Positions 7,424-13,725 of a stretch of 13,725 bases of DNA are shown piece by piece (positions within the stretch are counted from its first letter, which is position 1; each line of letters starts with the position of its first letter). The translations under genes and the position numbers were made by a program. The stretch comes from DATKDU01 sp035512595 (GTDB lineage Bacteria > Planctomycetota > Planctomycetia > Pirellulales > Pirellulaceae): the NCBI GenBank assembly GCA_035512595.1, contig DATKDU010000095.1, forward strand, positions 1-13,725, given 5' to 3'. The notes beneath the pieces were generated by a model, which was not told the DNA's origin, did not search any database, and saw only the letters and a program-made list of their open reading frames with translations.

Positions 7424-8578
7424 CTAACTTCGCCCGGCGCTGCGGAGGCGTTCGACCGCCAGCTTGTAGCGGTGGTGAAATTCGGCCGCCGTCCAAATCA
7501 GGTATACATTTCCGCCTAGCGATGCGCAAAACGCACAGAACAGGATGAAGCTGAACCAGCCGGGGAATTCTGGTCGTTTCTCATCGGCCAAAGAACCATC
7601 AGACACGTTCGTCCGCCGCTGCGGCAAGTCGTTCTGTCCCAGATTCGACGAGCCGGTCGTGCGGGACGCCACGCGTGGAGCTGGCTCCTCTTCGGGGTCG
7701 TACAAGACATTTTCCGCCGGCTGCTGCGTCGCCTGTCGCGGAGCGGGAAACGAGCTCGCCGCGGATCGAGGCGCCGGCCGGCTTGTCCCCGGGCGCACGC
7801 TGCCAGTCGTGGATGAAGTCCGCTTGCCGAACTGGCTCGAGTCGAACCGCGGCACCTCTTCCGCCCGATTCACCGGCGGCTGGAGCATGTCGGCCGCACC
7901 GGTTCCTAGATCCGTGGTCTCGACGGGGCCGTAGATCGAGTTGCCAGCGCCACCGGTGAAATCCGAGGTCGGCGGCACATCTGCGGCCGGGCTGCTGGTC
8001 CGCGAACCTTGCGCCTGGAGCTGCGCCACGGTCATCACCGGCGGCCGAGCCGTCTGCCGCGGCACCCGATTGCGGCCCGATGTGATCGTGAATCCGCTCA
8101 CGACGCCGGCATCCGGCAGAATGGCCGCGTAGACTTCGTCCCCTTCCTCGAGCAACTTGAGCAACTCCGGGTCAAGCTGAATCAAGTACGTCGTTTCGGA
8201 CTCGCTCGCCGGCTGCCAACCGTGCGTCAGATCGTGCGAAGCATAGAGATCGCCGTTGGCTTTCTGATAGACCGCCAGCGGCGTCTCGGGAGGTGACTTG
8301 GCTGTGGCGTGCTGCTCGGCCGCCTCGTTGAGCTCGGGCCAGGGAGGCGCGATCTTGGGAAGCGTCCGCAGACTGCCGCTGCCGATGCGAATGCACAGGC
8401 GATCGACCCGCTCGACGTCCGCGGGCAGTTCGCTGGTGATCTCCTTCCCTTCGGCCAGCGCGCTCAGAAAGACGGGCTCGATCTGGAGCACGTATTCCAC
8501 CTGCCCGTCCTCGGTCTGACGCCAGGTATGATCGACCCCCAAGGCCGACAACGCGACTAATAGCGCAACTCCCTGCAT
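7424..8578 (-). CDS. Conserved hypothetical secreted/anchored protein with duplicated domain
   Basis: A 384-residue protein of unknown function. A short hydrophobic N-terminus (MQGVALLVALSALGV) looks like a signal peptide. Two similar segments follow: residues 28-67 (YVLQIEPVFLSALAEGKEI) and 130-168 (YLIQLDPELLKLLEEGDEV), each ending in a strand-rich part (CIRIGSG and FTITSGRN), so an internal duplication is likely. Residues 180-335 are Pro/Ser/Thr-rich and probably disordered. A single membrane segment at about 340-363 (WFSFILFCAFCASLGGNVYL) is followed by a basic tail, so the bulk of the protein would be periplasmic. I chose the ATG at 8578 because AAGGAG (8593-8588) precedes it with a 9-nt gap and the signal peptide then sits at the N-terminus; an upstream alternative at 8632 would begin inside an inverted repeat. 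I recognise no named family. Confidence 0.8.
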   Translation of the reverse strand: MQGVALLVALSALGVDHTWRQTEDGQVEYVLQIEPVFLSALAEGKEITSELPADVERVDRLCIRIGSGSLRTLPKIAPPWPELNEAAEQHATAKSPPETPLAVYQKANGDLYASHDLTHGWQPASESETTYLIQLDPELLKLLEEGDEVYAAILPDAGVVSGFTITSGRNRVPRQTARPPVMTVAQLQAQGSRTSSPAADVPPTSDFTGGAGNSIYGPVETTDLGTGAADMLQPPVNRAEEVPRFDSSQFGKRTSSTTGSVRPGTSRPAPRSAASSFPAPRQATQQPAENVLYDPEEEPAPRVASRTTGSSNLGQNDLPQRRTNVSDGSLADEKRPEFPGWFSFILFCAFCASLGGNVYLIWTAAEFHHRYKLAVERLRSAGRS

Positions 8579-8583
8579 TGCTT

Positions 8584-8595
8584 CATGCTCCTTGC
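8584..8595. repeat. 12-bp direct repeat, left copy
   Basis: CATGCTCCTTGC, repeated exactly at 8691-8702, 107 bp away. The two copies border the long inverted repeat at 8608-8680. The left copy contains the ribosome binding site of the 7424-8578 gene. Confidence 0.8.
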
Positions 8596-8607
8596 CGAAA
8601 ATCGGAA

Positions 8608-8680
8608 GGGGTCGGGAGTCGATTCGGGCCAACGACTGTGCCGATGGACGGCGGCTCGGCCCGAATCGACTCCCGACCCC
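8608..8680. repeat. Long perfect inverted repeat (23-bp arms, 27-nt loop)
   Basis: The left arm 8608-8630 starts GGGGTCGGGAGTCG, and the right arm 8658-8680 is its exact reverse complement. The 27-nt loop contains a second small hairpin (GCCG 8640-8643 / CGGC 8649-8652). It lies 30 bp upstream of the start of the 7424-8578 gene, in its promoter or leader, and about 120 bp upstream of acylphosphatase. No T-run follows, so it is not a typical terminator. Its form is that of a REP/MITE-like dispersed palindrome. Confidence 0.85.
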
Positions 8681-8690
8681 GTGCCGCTTG

Positions 8691-8702
8691 CATGCTCCTT
8701 GC
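8691..8702. repeat. 12-bp direct repeat, right copy
   Basis: An exact second copy of CATGCTCCTTGC (first at 8584-8595). With the first copy it frames the 23-bp-arm inverted repeat, as a long target-site duplication or a slipped duplication would. Confidence 0.8.
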
Positions 8703-8724
8703 GCGGAAATGCAATCCAGGCTAT

Positions 8725-8747
8725 CTTAGCCGGTTTGGGGGGCTAAG
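8725..8747. repeat. Short hairpin upstream of acylphosphatase gene
   Basis: CTTAGCC (8725-8731), a 9-nt loop, then GGCTAAG (8741-8747). It lies about 50 bp before the acylphosphatase start. It could be a weak transcription barrier or chance; no T-tract follows. Confidence 0.35.
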
Positions 8748-8798
8748 GTGAATAGCGAAACGCGATGCGGGCCGTGCTAGCGGCCGCGGGAGAGGCGC

Positions 8799-9071
8799 AT
8801 GATCGTCCGCTGCGAGGTCCATTATGCCGGCCGCGTGCAGAGGGTCGGCTTTCGGTTCAACGCGCAGTGGATCGCCCGCGGCTTTCGCGTCACCGGGTTC
8901 GTCCGCAACTTGCCCGACGGCCGCGTGCAGCTCGTCGCCGAAGGGGAAGAGGCCCAGGTCGATCGGTTTCTGGCGAAGATTGCCGACTCGATGGCGGGGA
9001 ATATCTCGCATGCCGACGCGCAGCGCGGCGACGCTACCGGAGAGTTCGCGGGGTTTGAGATTACGCGTTAG
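8799..9071 (+). CDS. acyP: Acylphosphatase
   Basis: Small cytoplasmic enzyme that hydrolyses acyl phosphates such as carbamoyl or 1,3-bisphosphoglycerate phosphate groups. At 90 residues it has the full length of the family. The phosphate-binding loop reads GRVQRVGFRF (11-20) with the catalytic Arg19, and the catalytic Asn37 lies in VRNLPDG (35-41). The rest fits the ferredoxin-like fold (VQLVAEGEEAQVDRFL). The loop position that is normally Gly in VQGVGFR is Arg15 here. GGGAG at 8788-8792 precedes the ATG with a 6-nt gap. The gene stands alone; the next gene is convergent and ends 119 bp downstream. Confidence 0.93.
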   Translation: MIVRCEVHYAGRVQRVGFRFNAQWIARGFRVTGFVRNLPDGRVQLVAEGEEAQVDRFLAKIADSMAGNISHADAQRGDATGEFAGFEITR

Positions 9072-9143
9072 CGAGCGACGTGGCGGTCCCAAGTGACCAC
9101 AGCCGCCGGGTCGCCCCGTGGACTGGTGGGAGGTCGGGGGCAC

Positions 9144-9192
9144 GCAGTACGAAGTACTCAAGTACCAAGTACCACTCACTACTCACTACTCA
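9144..9192. repeat. Heptamer tandem array (seven units) overlapping the stop of the large minus-strand gene
   Basis: Read on the minus strand from 9192: TGAGTAG, TGAGTAG, TGAGTGG, TACTTGG, TACTTGA, GTACTTC, GTACTGC. The first two units are identical and the array drifts stepwise. The TGA of the first unit is the stop codon of the ceramidase/dehydrogenase gene, so the array forms the start of its 3' untranslated region. It fills the gap between two convergent genes. Confidence 0.7.
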
Positions 9193-12100
9193 CTGTTTCT
9201 TCACCGGCACCAGCCGAATGCTCCGCAGGTCCATCAGTGCCGAGCGGATCGGTCCGTTGGGACGAACGACCAGCTCGGTAATGCCGACAGGGAGCTTCAC
9301 CGTGCCGATATTCTTGCCGCGGTAATTGTCCCACGAGCCGGTCGCTTCGGCCGTGGCGCTGATCCGCTGGCCGGCGACCTCCAGCACGTACGAATCGCCC
9401 GCGGCCGCGGCCGCACAGGCGTAGTCGATGTTCACGCTGTACTCGCCGGCCGTCGGCACATCGAGCGTCCAGACCACGTGGTCGCCGGGACTGTGCCAGT
9501 AGCCGACGTTCCGCCACTTCTCCTCGAACACGATCGTCGGCCCGTAGATGCGGGCGTTCTCGGCCGCCATCCGCAGCGAGCCGTCGGTGAAGACGCGGAT
9601 GATGTCCGGCTTGTTGCCGGCAAACTGCTTCGGCGGCGCGCCGATCGTCTTCAGATACGCCAAGAGATCGATCATGTCGGCCAGCGGAATCTCCTTCTCG
9701 ACCCCCTCCGGCATCAGCGATTTGCCGCTGCTCTTGAGCTGCTCGATCTCCGAGCGGAGGAGCACCGTCTGCTTTCCTTCCGGGCCGGCGAGCGTGATGC
9801 TGTTGCCGGTCTCGGCCAGCAGCATTCCGGTCACCTGTCGGCCGTCGGCAGTCAGCGCCAGATAGTCGAGAAACTTGTCTTCGACGGCGCGGTTGGGATC
9901 GAGGATCGCCGTGAGCATGGCGGTCGCCGAACGGTCGGTGAGGGCGGTCAGATCGGGGCCGACGAAGTGGCCGACGTTTTCCAGCCGATGGCAATTGGCG
10001 CAGTGCTTGGCAAAGACCGCTTTGCCTTTGGTCGCGTCGCCGGCCGCGCTGAGAGCGCTCTGGTACTCGTCGAGCACTTTCTGGCGGTTGGCATCGACCG
10101 ATCCAGCCAGCAGTTTCTCCGCCCGCACTCGCAGCGACTCGGTCCGGTGCAGGATGAGCTGCTGGCGATGCCGGGCGTCGATCTGGTTGGCGGGAACGAC
10201 TTTCTCTTCGACGGCGTCCAGCAGTGCCGCCGTCCAGTTCGGCCGGGCGAGGAGCGCGTCGAGAATCTGGCTGCGGAGTGCCGGCGTATGCGACGGCCAG
10301 CCGGACAACAGCTTCGCGGGAATCGGGTCCCCGGCCAGCCTGGCCAGCGTCGCCACCGCCGCCGATTGCAGCTCCGCCGGTGTCTGCGGGGTCAGGAGCG
10401 ATGCCAGTTGATCGACATCCTCAGCCTGGCCGTCGATCCCGCGGCCCAGGAGTCTTACCGCACTCAGCCGCGCCGCCGCATCCGCCGCATCATCGGCCGC
10501 CAGCTTGCGGGCCGCGGCATACAGCGTTTTCACCTGCTGCTGCGACGATTCATCGAGCAATTTGGCCAGCGACTTCTTCTGCCGCTCGACGACGTCCAGA
10601 ATGCCGGCCAGTGCCGCGAATTGTTGCCTCGCGGCCTGCGCGCCCGCGGGCTGCAGGATCGAAGCGAGAGCCTTGTTGACGACCGAGTCATCGCCGAAGG
10701 CGGTGGCAGTCGCCAGCAGCATTTGGACCGTCGCTTCTGGAGGACGTTTGCTGGAAAGGACTCCGGCCAGCACGGGGCCGATGTTCTCCTTGGTCAGCGA
10801 GCTCATCGCGGCGGCGGTGATGTACGGATCGGCGTGGTTGTCGCTGGCCAACTTCGCCAGCGCCTGTGCGGCGGCAGCGTCTTTCGATTCGCCGAGCGTG
10901 TAGGCCAATTGCAGGCGCACTTGCAAATCGGGATCTCCCGCCAGCGCGGCAAGCTTTTCCACCAATTCCGGCTGCTTTGCAACGTGCGGCTCCAGCAAGC
11001 GAATCGCATGTCGTCGGACGCCGGGATGGTCGTCAGTCAGTCCCCGCACCGCCGCACCACCGGTCAGCTCGCCAAGCTGGCTGACTGCATACATGGCGTG
11101 CAGCCGCGCCTGCGGCAGCTTGCTTTTGAGTTGCAGGTCCAAGAGCAACGGGATCACCGAGCCGTCGTTCTTTTCCAAGAGCAGCTCGTGCGCCTTGTCC
11201 CGCTGCCAGCCGTTGGGTGTTTCCAGGGCAGCGACGAGGCCCGCGGCATCGAGCTTATCGAGCCGGACGAACGGCCGCGGCTTGGCGCTCGTCGGATAGA
11301 CGCGATAGATCCGCCCCTTGTCGTCGCCGGCCCGCAGATCAAGCTTGGCCTGCACGTCCGGCGGAATCCACTTGGGGTGCTCGATCACGAACCGGTACAT
11401 GTCGGCAATCCACAGCGCCCCGTCGGGACCGACGCGGCACATGCTGGGGCGGAACCAGTTGTCGCTGGAGGCGAGGAATTCGCTCTCGCGTTCATCGTCG
11501 GCTCGCTGCGCGCGGAACGTGCAGCCGTCGCTCGTCACCGGTTCGCGATGGACCAGGTTGTGGACCGGCTCGCAGACGAAATAGTTGCCGGCGAAATCTT
11601 CGCCGAGCAGGTTGTCGCGGTAGATGATCTGGCTGCACGCGCTGGTGAATTTGTTGGCCATCGCCAGGTCGTTGAAGCGGGCCAGCGTGCGGCTCTTGGG
11701 ATAGACCGGCGCTGCACCGGGCGCGACCGAGATTTGCTTTCGCAACTCCGGCGGGGCAACGTGCGGATTGCGGCGGAGGTAGCTGTCTTCCAGCGTGTAG
11801 TGCCAGATCGGATTGCTGTTGTTGCCGCCGAACCAGTCCCCCCAGTCGTTCCGTTCGCGGCCGAACTGCGTTTGCCCCGACTGGGCGTCAATGCCGCCCG
11901 TGTCGGGATGAATTCGCAGGTCGCGGCCGTTCACGTTGACCTCGTAGGACAGGTTTTTAACCTGTCCTGTCTTTCCTTTGGACAGGTTGGAAACCTGTCC
12001 TACCGACTTGATGATTCCCCCGCTGTCGCCGTTGCCCACGTACAGCCAGCCGTCGAGTCCCCACCTTAGGCCATTCACCCGGTGCTGCTGGTTCCCTTCG

Positions 12101-13725
12101 CCGAAGCCGCGATAGAGGACCTCGTGCTTGTCGGCTTGGCCGTCGCCGTCGGTATCCTCGGCATAGAAGATGTCGGGGGCCGCAGTGACGAGACACCCTT
12201 TCCGCCAAACCTTAATGCCGGTGGGGAAGGAGATGCTGTCGAGAAAGAGCGTGGACTTGTCGTACTGGCCGTCGCCGTCGGTGTCTTCAAGGACTCTGAT
12301 CCGGCCGCCGGGCTTCCAATTGCCGTCGATGCCGCTGGGATAGTCGTGCATCTCGACCACCCACAGGCGACCGTCAGGCCCCCAGTCGAAAGCCACCGGA
12401 TCGACCACCAGCGGCTCGGCGGCGACCAGCTCGATCTGCATGCCAAGCCGGATATGAAACGACTCTAGCGCTTCGGCTGGCGATTTCGGCGGCGGGAATT
12501 CGAGCTTTAGCTCGGGATTGAGGAATTGGTACGGCACCAGCCGCCGGACTGCATTGCCGATCAGGTCCTCGACTTCTTCCTTGAACGAAGCCGGCTGGTT
12601 GTAGTAGACCATCGCCCCGCCCCCTTCGTAGCCACCTTCGCGGCGGATGCGCTTGGAGGGGATGTAGCAGGGGGCGTCGTTGGAATAGGCGCTGACCCAC
12701 AAGTTGTCGCTGTATTCCCCTTTGAAGCGGATCGCGTAATCGACGACCACCTCGCCGGGGAGGAAGACCATCGCCAGATCGTCGCCGAACGACCAGGCGG
12801 TGACGGGATAGTCGATGTGGTCGGGGAGCTTTTCGTTGTTGTCGAGCAGCTTGAGATAGTTTTTCGCCTGGTAACCCAGGTGGTTTGTTTGCTGGGCTCG
12901 TTTTTCGAGCTCCTCGCGGCTGGGAAGTTCTTCAAACGGCAGCTCGATCGTCTCTTGCCGGCAGCGGAGATCCACGCTGATCGGCGTGAGTTCGGTTTTC
13001 AGCAGGCGGCTCACTTCGTCGGCCAGTGCACGACCGTTTTGCTTCGCAAAGTCCAGGCCCGTGCGCGGCTGGGGGTTCGCGTCGGCGCCGCAGCCGATGG
13101 CGGTCATGGCAATCACGCCGGGATGGTCGGCTTCGATAAACTCCTGCGCGCAGCCGGCCCAATCGCCGTGGATGCGGTTGGTCTCGGGGCCCAGTGTGGT
13201 GCAGTGGCAGGCGTAATTGGAAACCACCGCGATCAGCTTGCCGTCCGCATCGACCGCCTTGAGAATCGGCAGGGCGTGATCGACGGGGCCTCCTTTGGTG
13301 CGGCGGTTGGCGGCGAAGGTGACTTTGCCTTGGCCGTGAAAGAGTTTTCCGGGCTTCTGGCTTTTGACCGCATCGAGCGCGACTTGCTCCAGCTTGTCCA
13401 CGAGGACTTTGCTGTAGTCATCGACGTGCTTCTGCTGATCCGGCGGCAGGTCGTGGCCGAAGATGTTGGTCGCGACCGTTTTGAGCATCGGCCCGTTGTG
13501 CGTGTGCGAGGCGCAGATCACTAGCCGCTCGGGCTTGAGGCCGACTTTGTTCGCCAGCCGCTTGGCTACTTCCTGCGTCGTGTCCCAGCCAATGCCGAGG
13601 TTATCGACGGTGATGAGGATGGCCAGATCTGGGCGAGCGGGGGGCGTCAGCCCCCTGATAGCGCCGGCGTTTACTCGCGGTCCATCAGGGGGCTGACGCC
13701 CCCCGCTCGCCTTATCATCCGTCTC
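9190..13725 (-). CDS. Neutral-ceramidase-like / PVC membrane-bound dehydrogenase / HEAT / cytochrome c / CBM-like fusion, 5' end outside window
   Basis: 1511 residues are visible and the frame is open to the window edge, so the N-terminus and any signal peptide are missing. Residues 32 to about 405 match the neutral/alkaline ceramidase family, with zinc-site motifs SHTHNGP (73-79) and NYACH...LGPETN (170-183). About 423-815 is the PVC-type dehydrogenase propeller (IELVAAEPLVVDPVAFDW, VLEDTDGDG, VNGLRWGLDGWLYVGNGDSGG, LWIADMYRFVIEHP) with two DTDGDG calcium-type loops. About 825-1200 is helical, with HEAT-like repeats. A cytochrome c domain follows with CANCH at 1242-1246 and a likely axial Met at 1338 (KSLMPEG). 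The last 140 residues are beta-rich, like a CBM6-type carbohydrate-binding domain (VFEEKWRNVGYWHSPGDHVVW). A periplasmic or outer-envelope role in oxidising a carbohydrate or other alcohol, or hydrolysing an amide, with electrons passed to the haem, is an inference. Two palindromic elements are translated in frame (residues 6-31 and 575-594). Confidence 0.88.
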   Translation of the reverse strand, partial: ETDDKASGGRQPPDGPRVNAGAIRGLTPPARPDLAILITVDNLGIGWDTTQEVAKRLANKVGLKPERLVICASHTHNGPMLKTVATNIFGHDLPPDQQKHVDDYSKVLVDKLEQVALDAVKSQKPGKLFHGQGKVTFAANRRTKGGPVDHALPILKAVDADGKLIAVVSNYACHCTTLGPETNRIHGDWAGCAQEFIEADHPGVIAMTAIGCGADANPQPRTGLDFAKQNGRALADEVSRLLKTELTPISVDLRCRQETIELPFEELPSREELEKRAQQTNHLGYQAKNYLKLLDNNEKLPDHIDYPVTAWSFGDDLAMVFLPGEVVVDYAIRFKGEYSDNLWVSAYSNDAPCYIPSKRIRREGGYEGGGAMVYYNQPASFKEEVEDLIGNAVRRLVPYQFLNPELKLEFPPPKSPAEALESFHIRLGMQIELVAAEPLVVDPVAFDWGPDGRLWVVEMHDYPSGIDGNWKPGGRIRVLEDTDGDGQYDKSTLFLDSISFPTGIKVWRKGCLVTAAPDIFYAEDTDGDGQADKHEVLYRGFGEGNQQHRVNGLRWGLDGWLYVGNGDSGGIIKSVGQVSNLSKGKTGQVKNLSYEVNVNGRDLRIHPDTGGIDAQSGQTQFGRERNDWGDWFGGNNSNPIWHYTLEDSYLRRNPHVAPPELRKQISVAPGAAPVYPKSRTLARFNDLAMANKFTSACSQIIYRDNLLGEDFAGNYFVCEPVHNLVHREPVTSDGCTFRAQRADDERESEFLASSDNWFRPSMCRVGPDGALWIADMYRFVIEHPKWIPPDVQAKLDLRAGDDKGRIYRVYPTSAKPRPFVRLDKLDAAGLVAALETPNGWQRDKAHELLLEKNDGSVIPLLLDLQLKSKLPQARLHAMYAVSQLGELTGGAAVRGLTDDHPGVRRHAIRLLEPHVAKQPELVEKLAALAGDPDLQVRLQLAYTLGESKDAAAAQALAKLASDNHADPYITAAAMSSLTKENIGPVLAGVLSSKRPPEATVQMLLATATAFGDDSVVNKALASILQPAGAQAARQQFAALAGILDVVERQKKSLAKLLDESSQQQVKTLYAAARKLAADDAADAAARLSAVRLLGRGIDGQAEDVDQLASLLTPQTPAELQSAAVATLARLAGDPIPAKLLSGWPSHTPALRSQILDALLARPNWTAALLDAVEEKVVPANQIDARHRQQLILHRTESLRVRAEKLLAGSVDANRQKVLDEYQSALSAAGDATKGKAVFAKHCANCHRLENVGHFVGPDLTALTDRSATAMLTAILDPNRAVEDKFLDYLALTADGRQVTGMLLAETGNSITLAGPEGKQTVLLRSEIEQLKSSGKSLMPEGVEKEIPLADMIDLLAYLKTIGAPPKQFAGNKPDIIRVFTDGSLRMAAENARIYGPTIVFEEKWRNVGYWHSPGDHVVWTLDVPTAGEYSVNIDYACAAAAAGDSYVLEVAGQRISATAEATGSWDNYRGKNIGTVKLPVGITELVVRPNGPIRSALMDLRSIRLVPVKKQ
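11944..12003. repeat. Twin-hairpin palindromic element read in frame inside the large gene
   Basis: 60 bp. The outer 13-bp arms (11944-11956 and 11991-12003; GTAGGACAGGTTT and its complement) are perfect. Inside are two hairpins with the same 9-bp arms, GGACAGGTT/AACCTGTCC, at 11947-11967 (loop TTT) and 11980-12000 (loop TCC on the minus strand), joined by 12 nt. The element encodes exactly 20 codons (VGQVSNLS, KGKT, GQVKNLSY) with no stop. It falls in a loop of the propeller between NGDSGGIIKS and EVNVNGRDLRIHP, where related proteins are recalled to pass almost directly from one to the other. Confidence 0.88.
13632..13711. repeat. Nested palindromic element (28-bp perfect arms) read in frame inside the large gene
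   Basis: 80 bp with two perfect 28-bp arms at 13632-13659 and 13684-13711 and a 24-nt spacer. Each arm is itself a hairpin (GGGGGC, TGAC or GTCA, GCCCCC), so the element is doubly nested. It lies inside the ceramidase-like domain, adds 26 sense codons (residues 6-31, starting ASGGRQPPDG and ending LTPPAR) and has no in-frame stop, although a TAA occurs in another frame of the spacer. The ceramidase-like strand DLAILITVDNLGI resumes straight after it. Confidence 0.9.

Noticed and set aside
6012..7529. 505-residue open frame on the minus strand
   Set aside because: Antisense to the YfbK-like lipoprotein gene, which has a lipobox, a complete metal site and a good ribosome binding site.
8608..8680. 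Rho-independent terminator
   Set aside because: The stem is long and stable, but no T-run follows on either strand, and it sits upstream of both flanking genes rather than after one.
11944..12003. CRISPR-like repeat pair
   Set aside because: Only two units of a 21-bp palindrome, joined by 12 nt and translated within a gene; there are no spacers or cas genes.
9118..12069. 983-residue open frame on the plus strand
   Set aside because: It lies antisense to the well-supported ceramidase/dehydrogenase gene. The translation is rich in Arg, Gln and Ala and has no domain; it is a GC-driven shadow frame.
13632..13711. Frameshifting insertion that makes the large gene a pseudogene
   Set aside because: The frame stays open through the element and into the conserved ceramidase sequence as well as back to the window edge, so the visible sequence does not support a broken gene.

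Overview
The window looks like a chromosomal segment of a planctomycete, most likely a member of the Pirellulales. This is inferred from gene content only. The evidence is a PVC-type (Planctomycetes-Verrucomicrobia-Chlamydiae) membrane-bound dehydrogenase/cytochrome c protein, a YfbK-like von Willebrand A lipoprotein, a long planctomycete-style housekeeping sigma factor, lineage-restricted hypothetical proteins, uniformly high GC and many palindromic repeats. No phage, plasmid, transposase, CRISPR, tRNA or rRNA was seen.

Layout: (1) 1-1538, minus strand: principal sigma factor RpoD, cut by the window start just after the region 4.2 helix-turn-helix. (2) 1539-2424: a leader/intergenic stretch of about 0.9 kb without a convincing gene. 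(3) 2425-3219, plus: a classical short-chain dehydrogenase. (4) 3361-3897, plus: a small zinc-ribbon membrane protein whose stop overlaps the stop of the convergent gene. (5) 3894-5543, minus: a fused two-domain ABC permease of the ferric-iron/thiamine type, with no ATPase or binding protein beside it. (6) 5757-7415, plus: a YfbK-like VWA lipoprotein with a good ribosome binding site and a possible ECF-type promoter. (7) 7424-8578, minus: a protein with a signal peptide, a duplicated domain and a C-terminal membrane anchor, preceded by a long perfect inverted repeat. (8) 8799-9071, plus: acylphosphatase. (9) 9190-13725, minus, open at the window edge: a very large protein joining a neutral-ceramidase-like domain to a PVC dehydrogenase propeller, HEAT-like repeats, a cytochrome c domain and a C-terminal carbohydrate-binding-like domain.

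The genes mostly alternate in strand and form no obvious operon, so they look like independent transcription units. Several are envelope proteins: the permease, the VWA lipoprotein, the anchored protein and the cytochrome fusion.

The most notable signal is repeats rather than a gene cluster. Two unrelated palindromic elements lie inside the large reading frame (11944-12003 and 13632-13711), and both are read through without a stop. The first is exactly 20 codons; the second adds 26 codons. They resemble, in behaviour only, the protein-coding palindromic elements known from Rickettsia. A third palindrome with 23-bp arms, bordered by a 12-bp direct repeat, sits in front of the 7424-8578 gene, and a seven-unit heptamer array overlaps the stop codon of the large gene. 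Together they suggest that several dispersed palindromic repeat families are active or were recently active here, and that some are tolerated as extra peptide loops.
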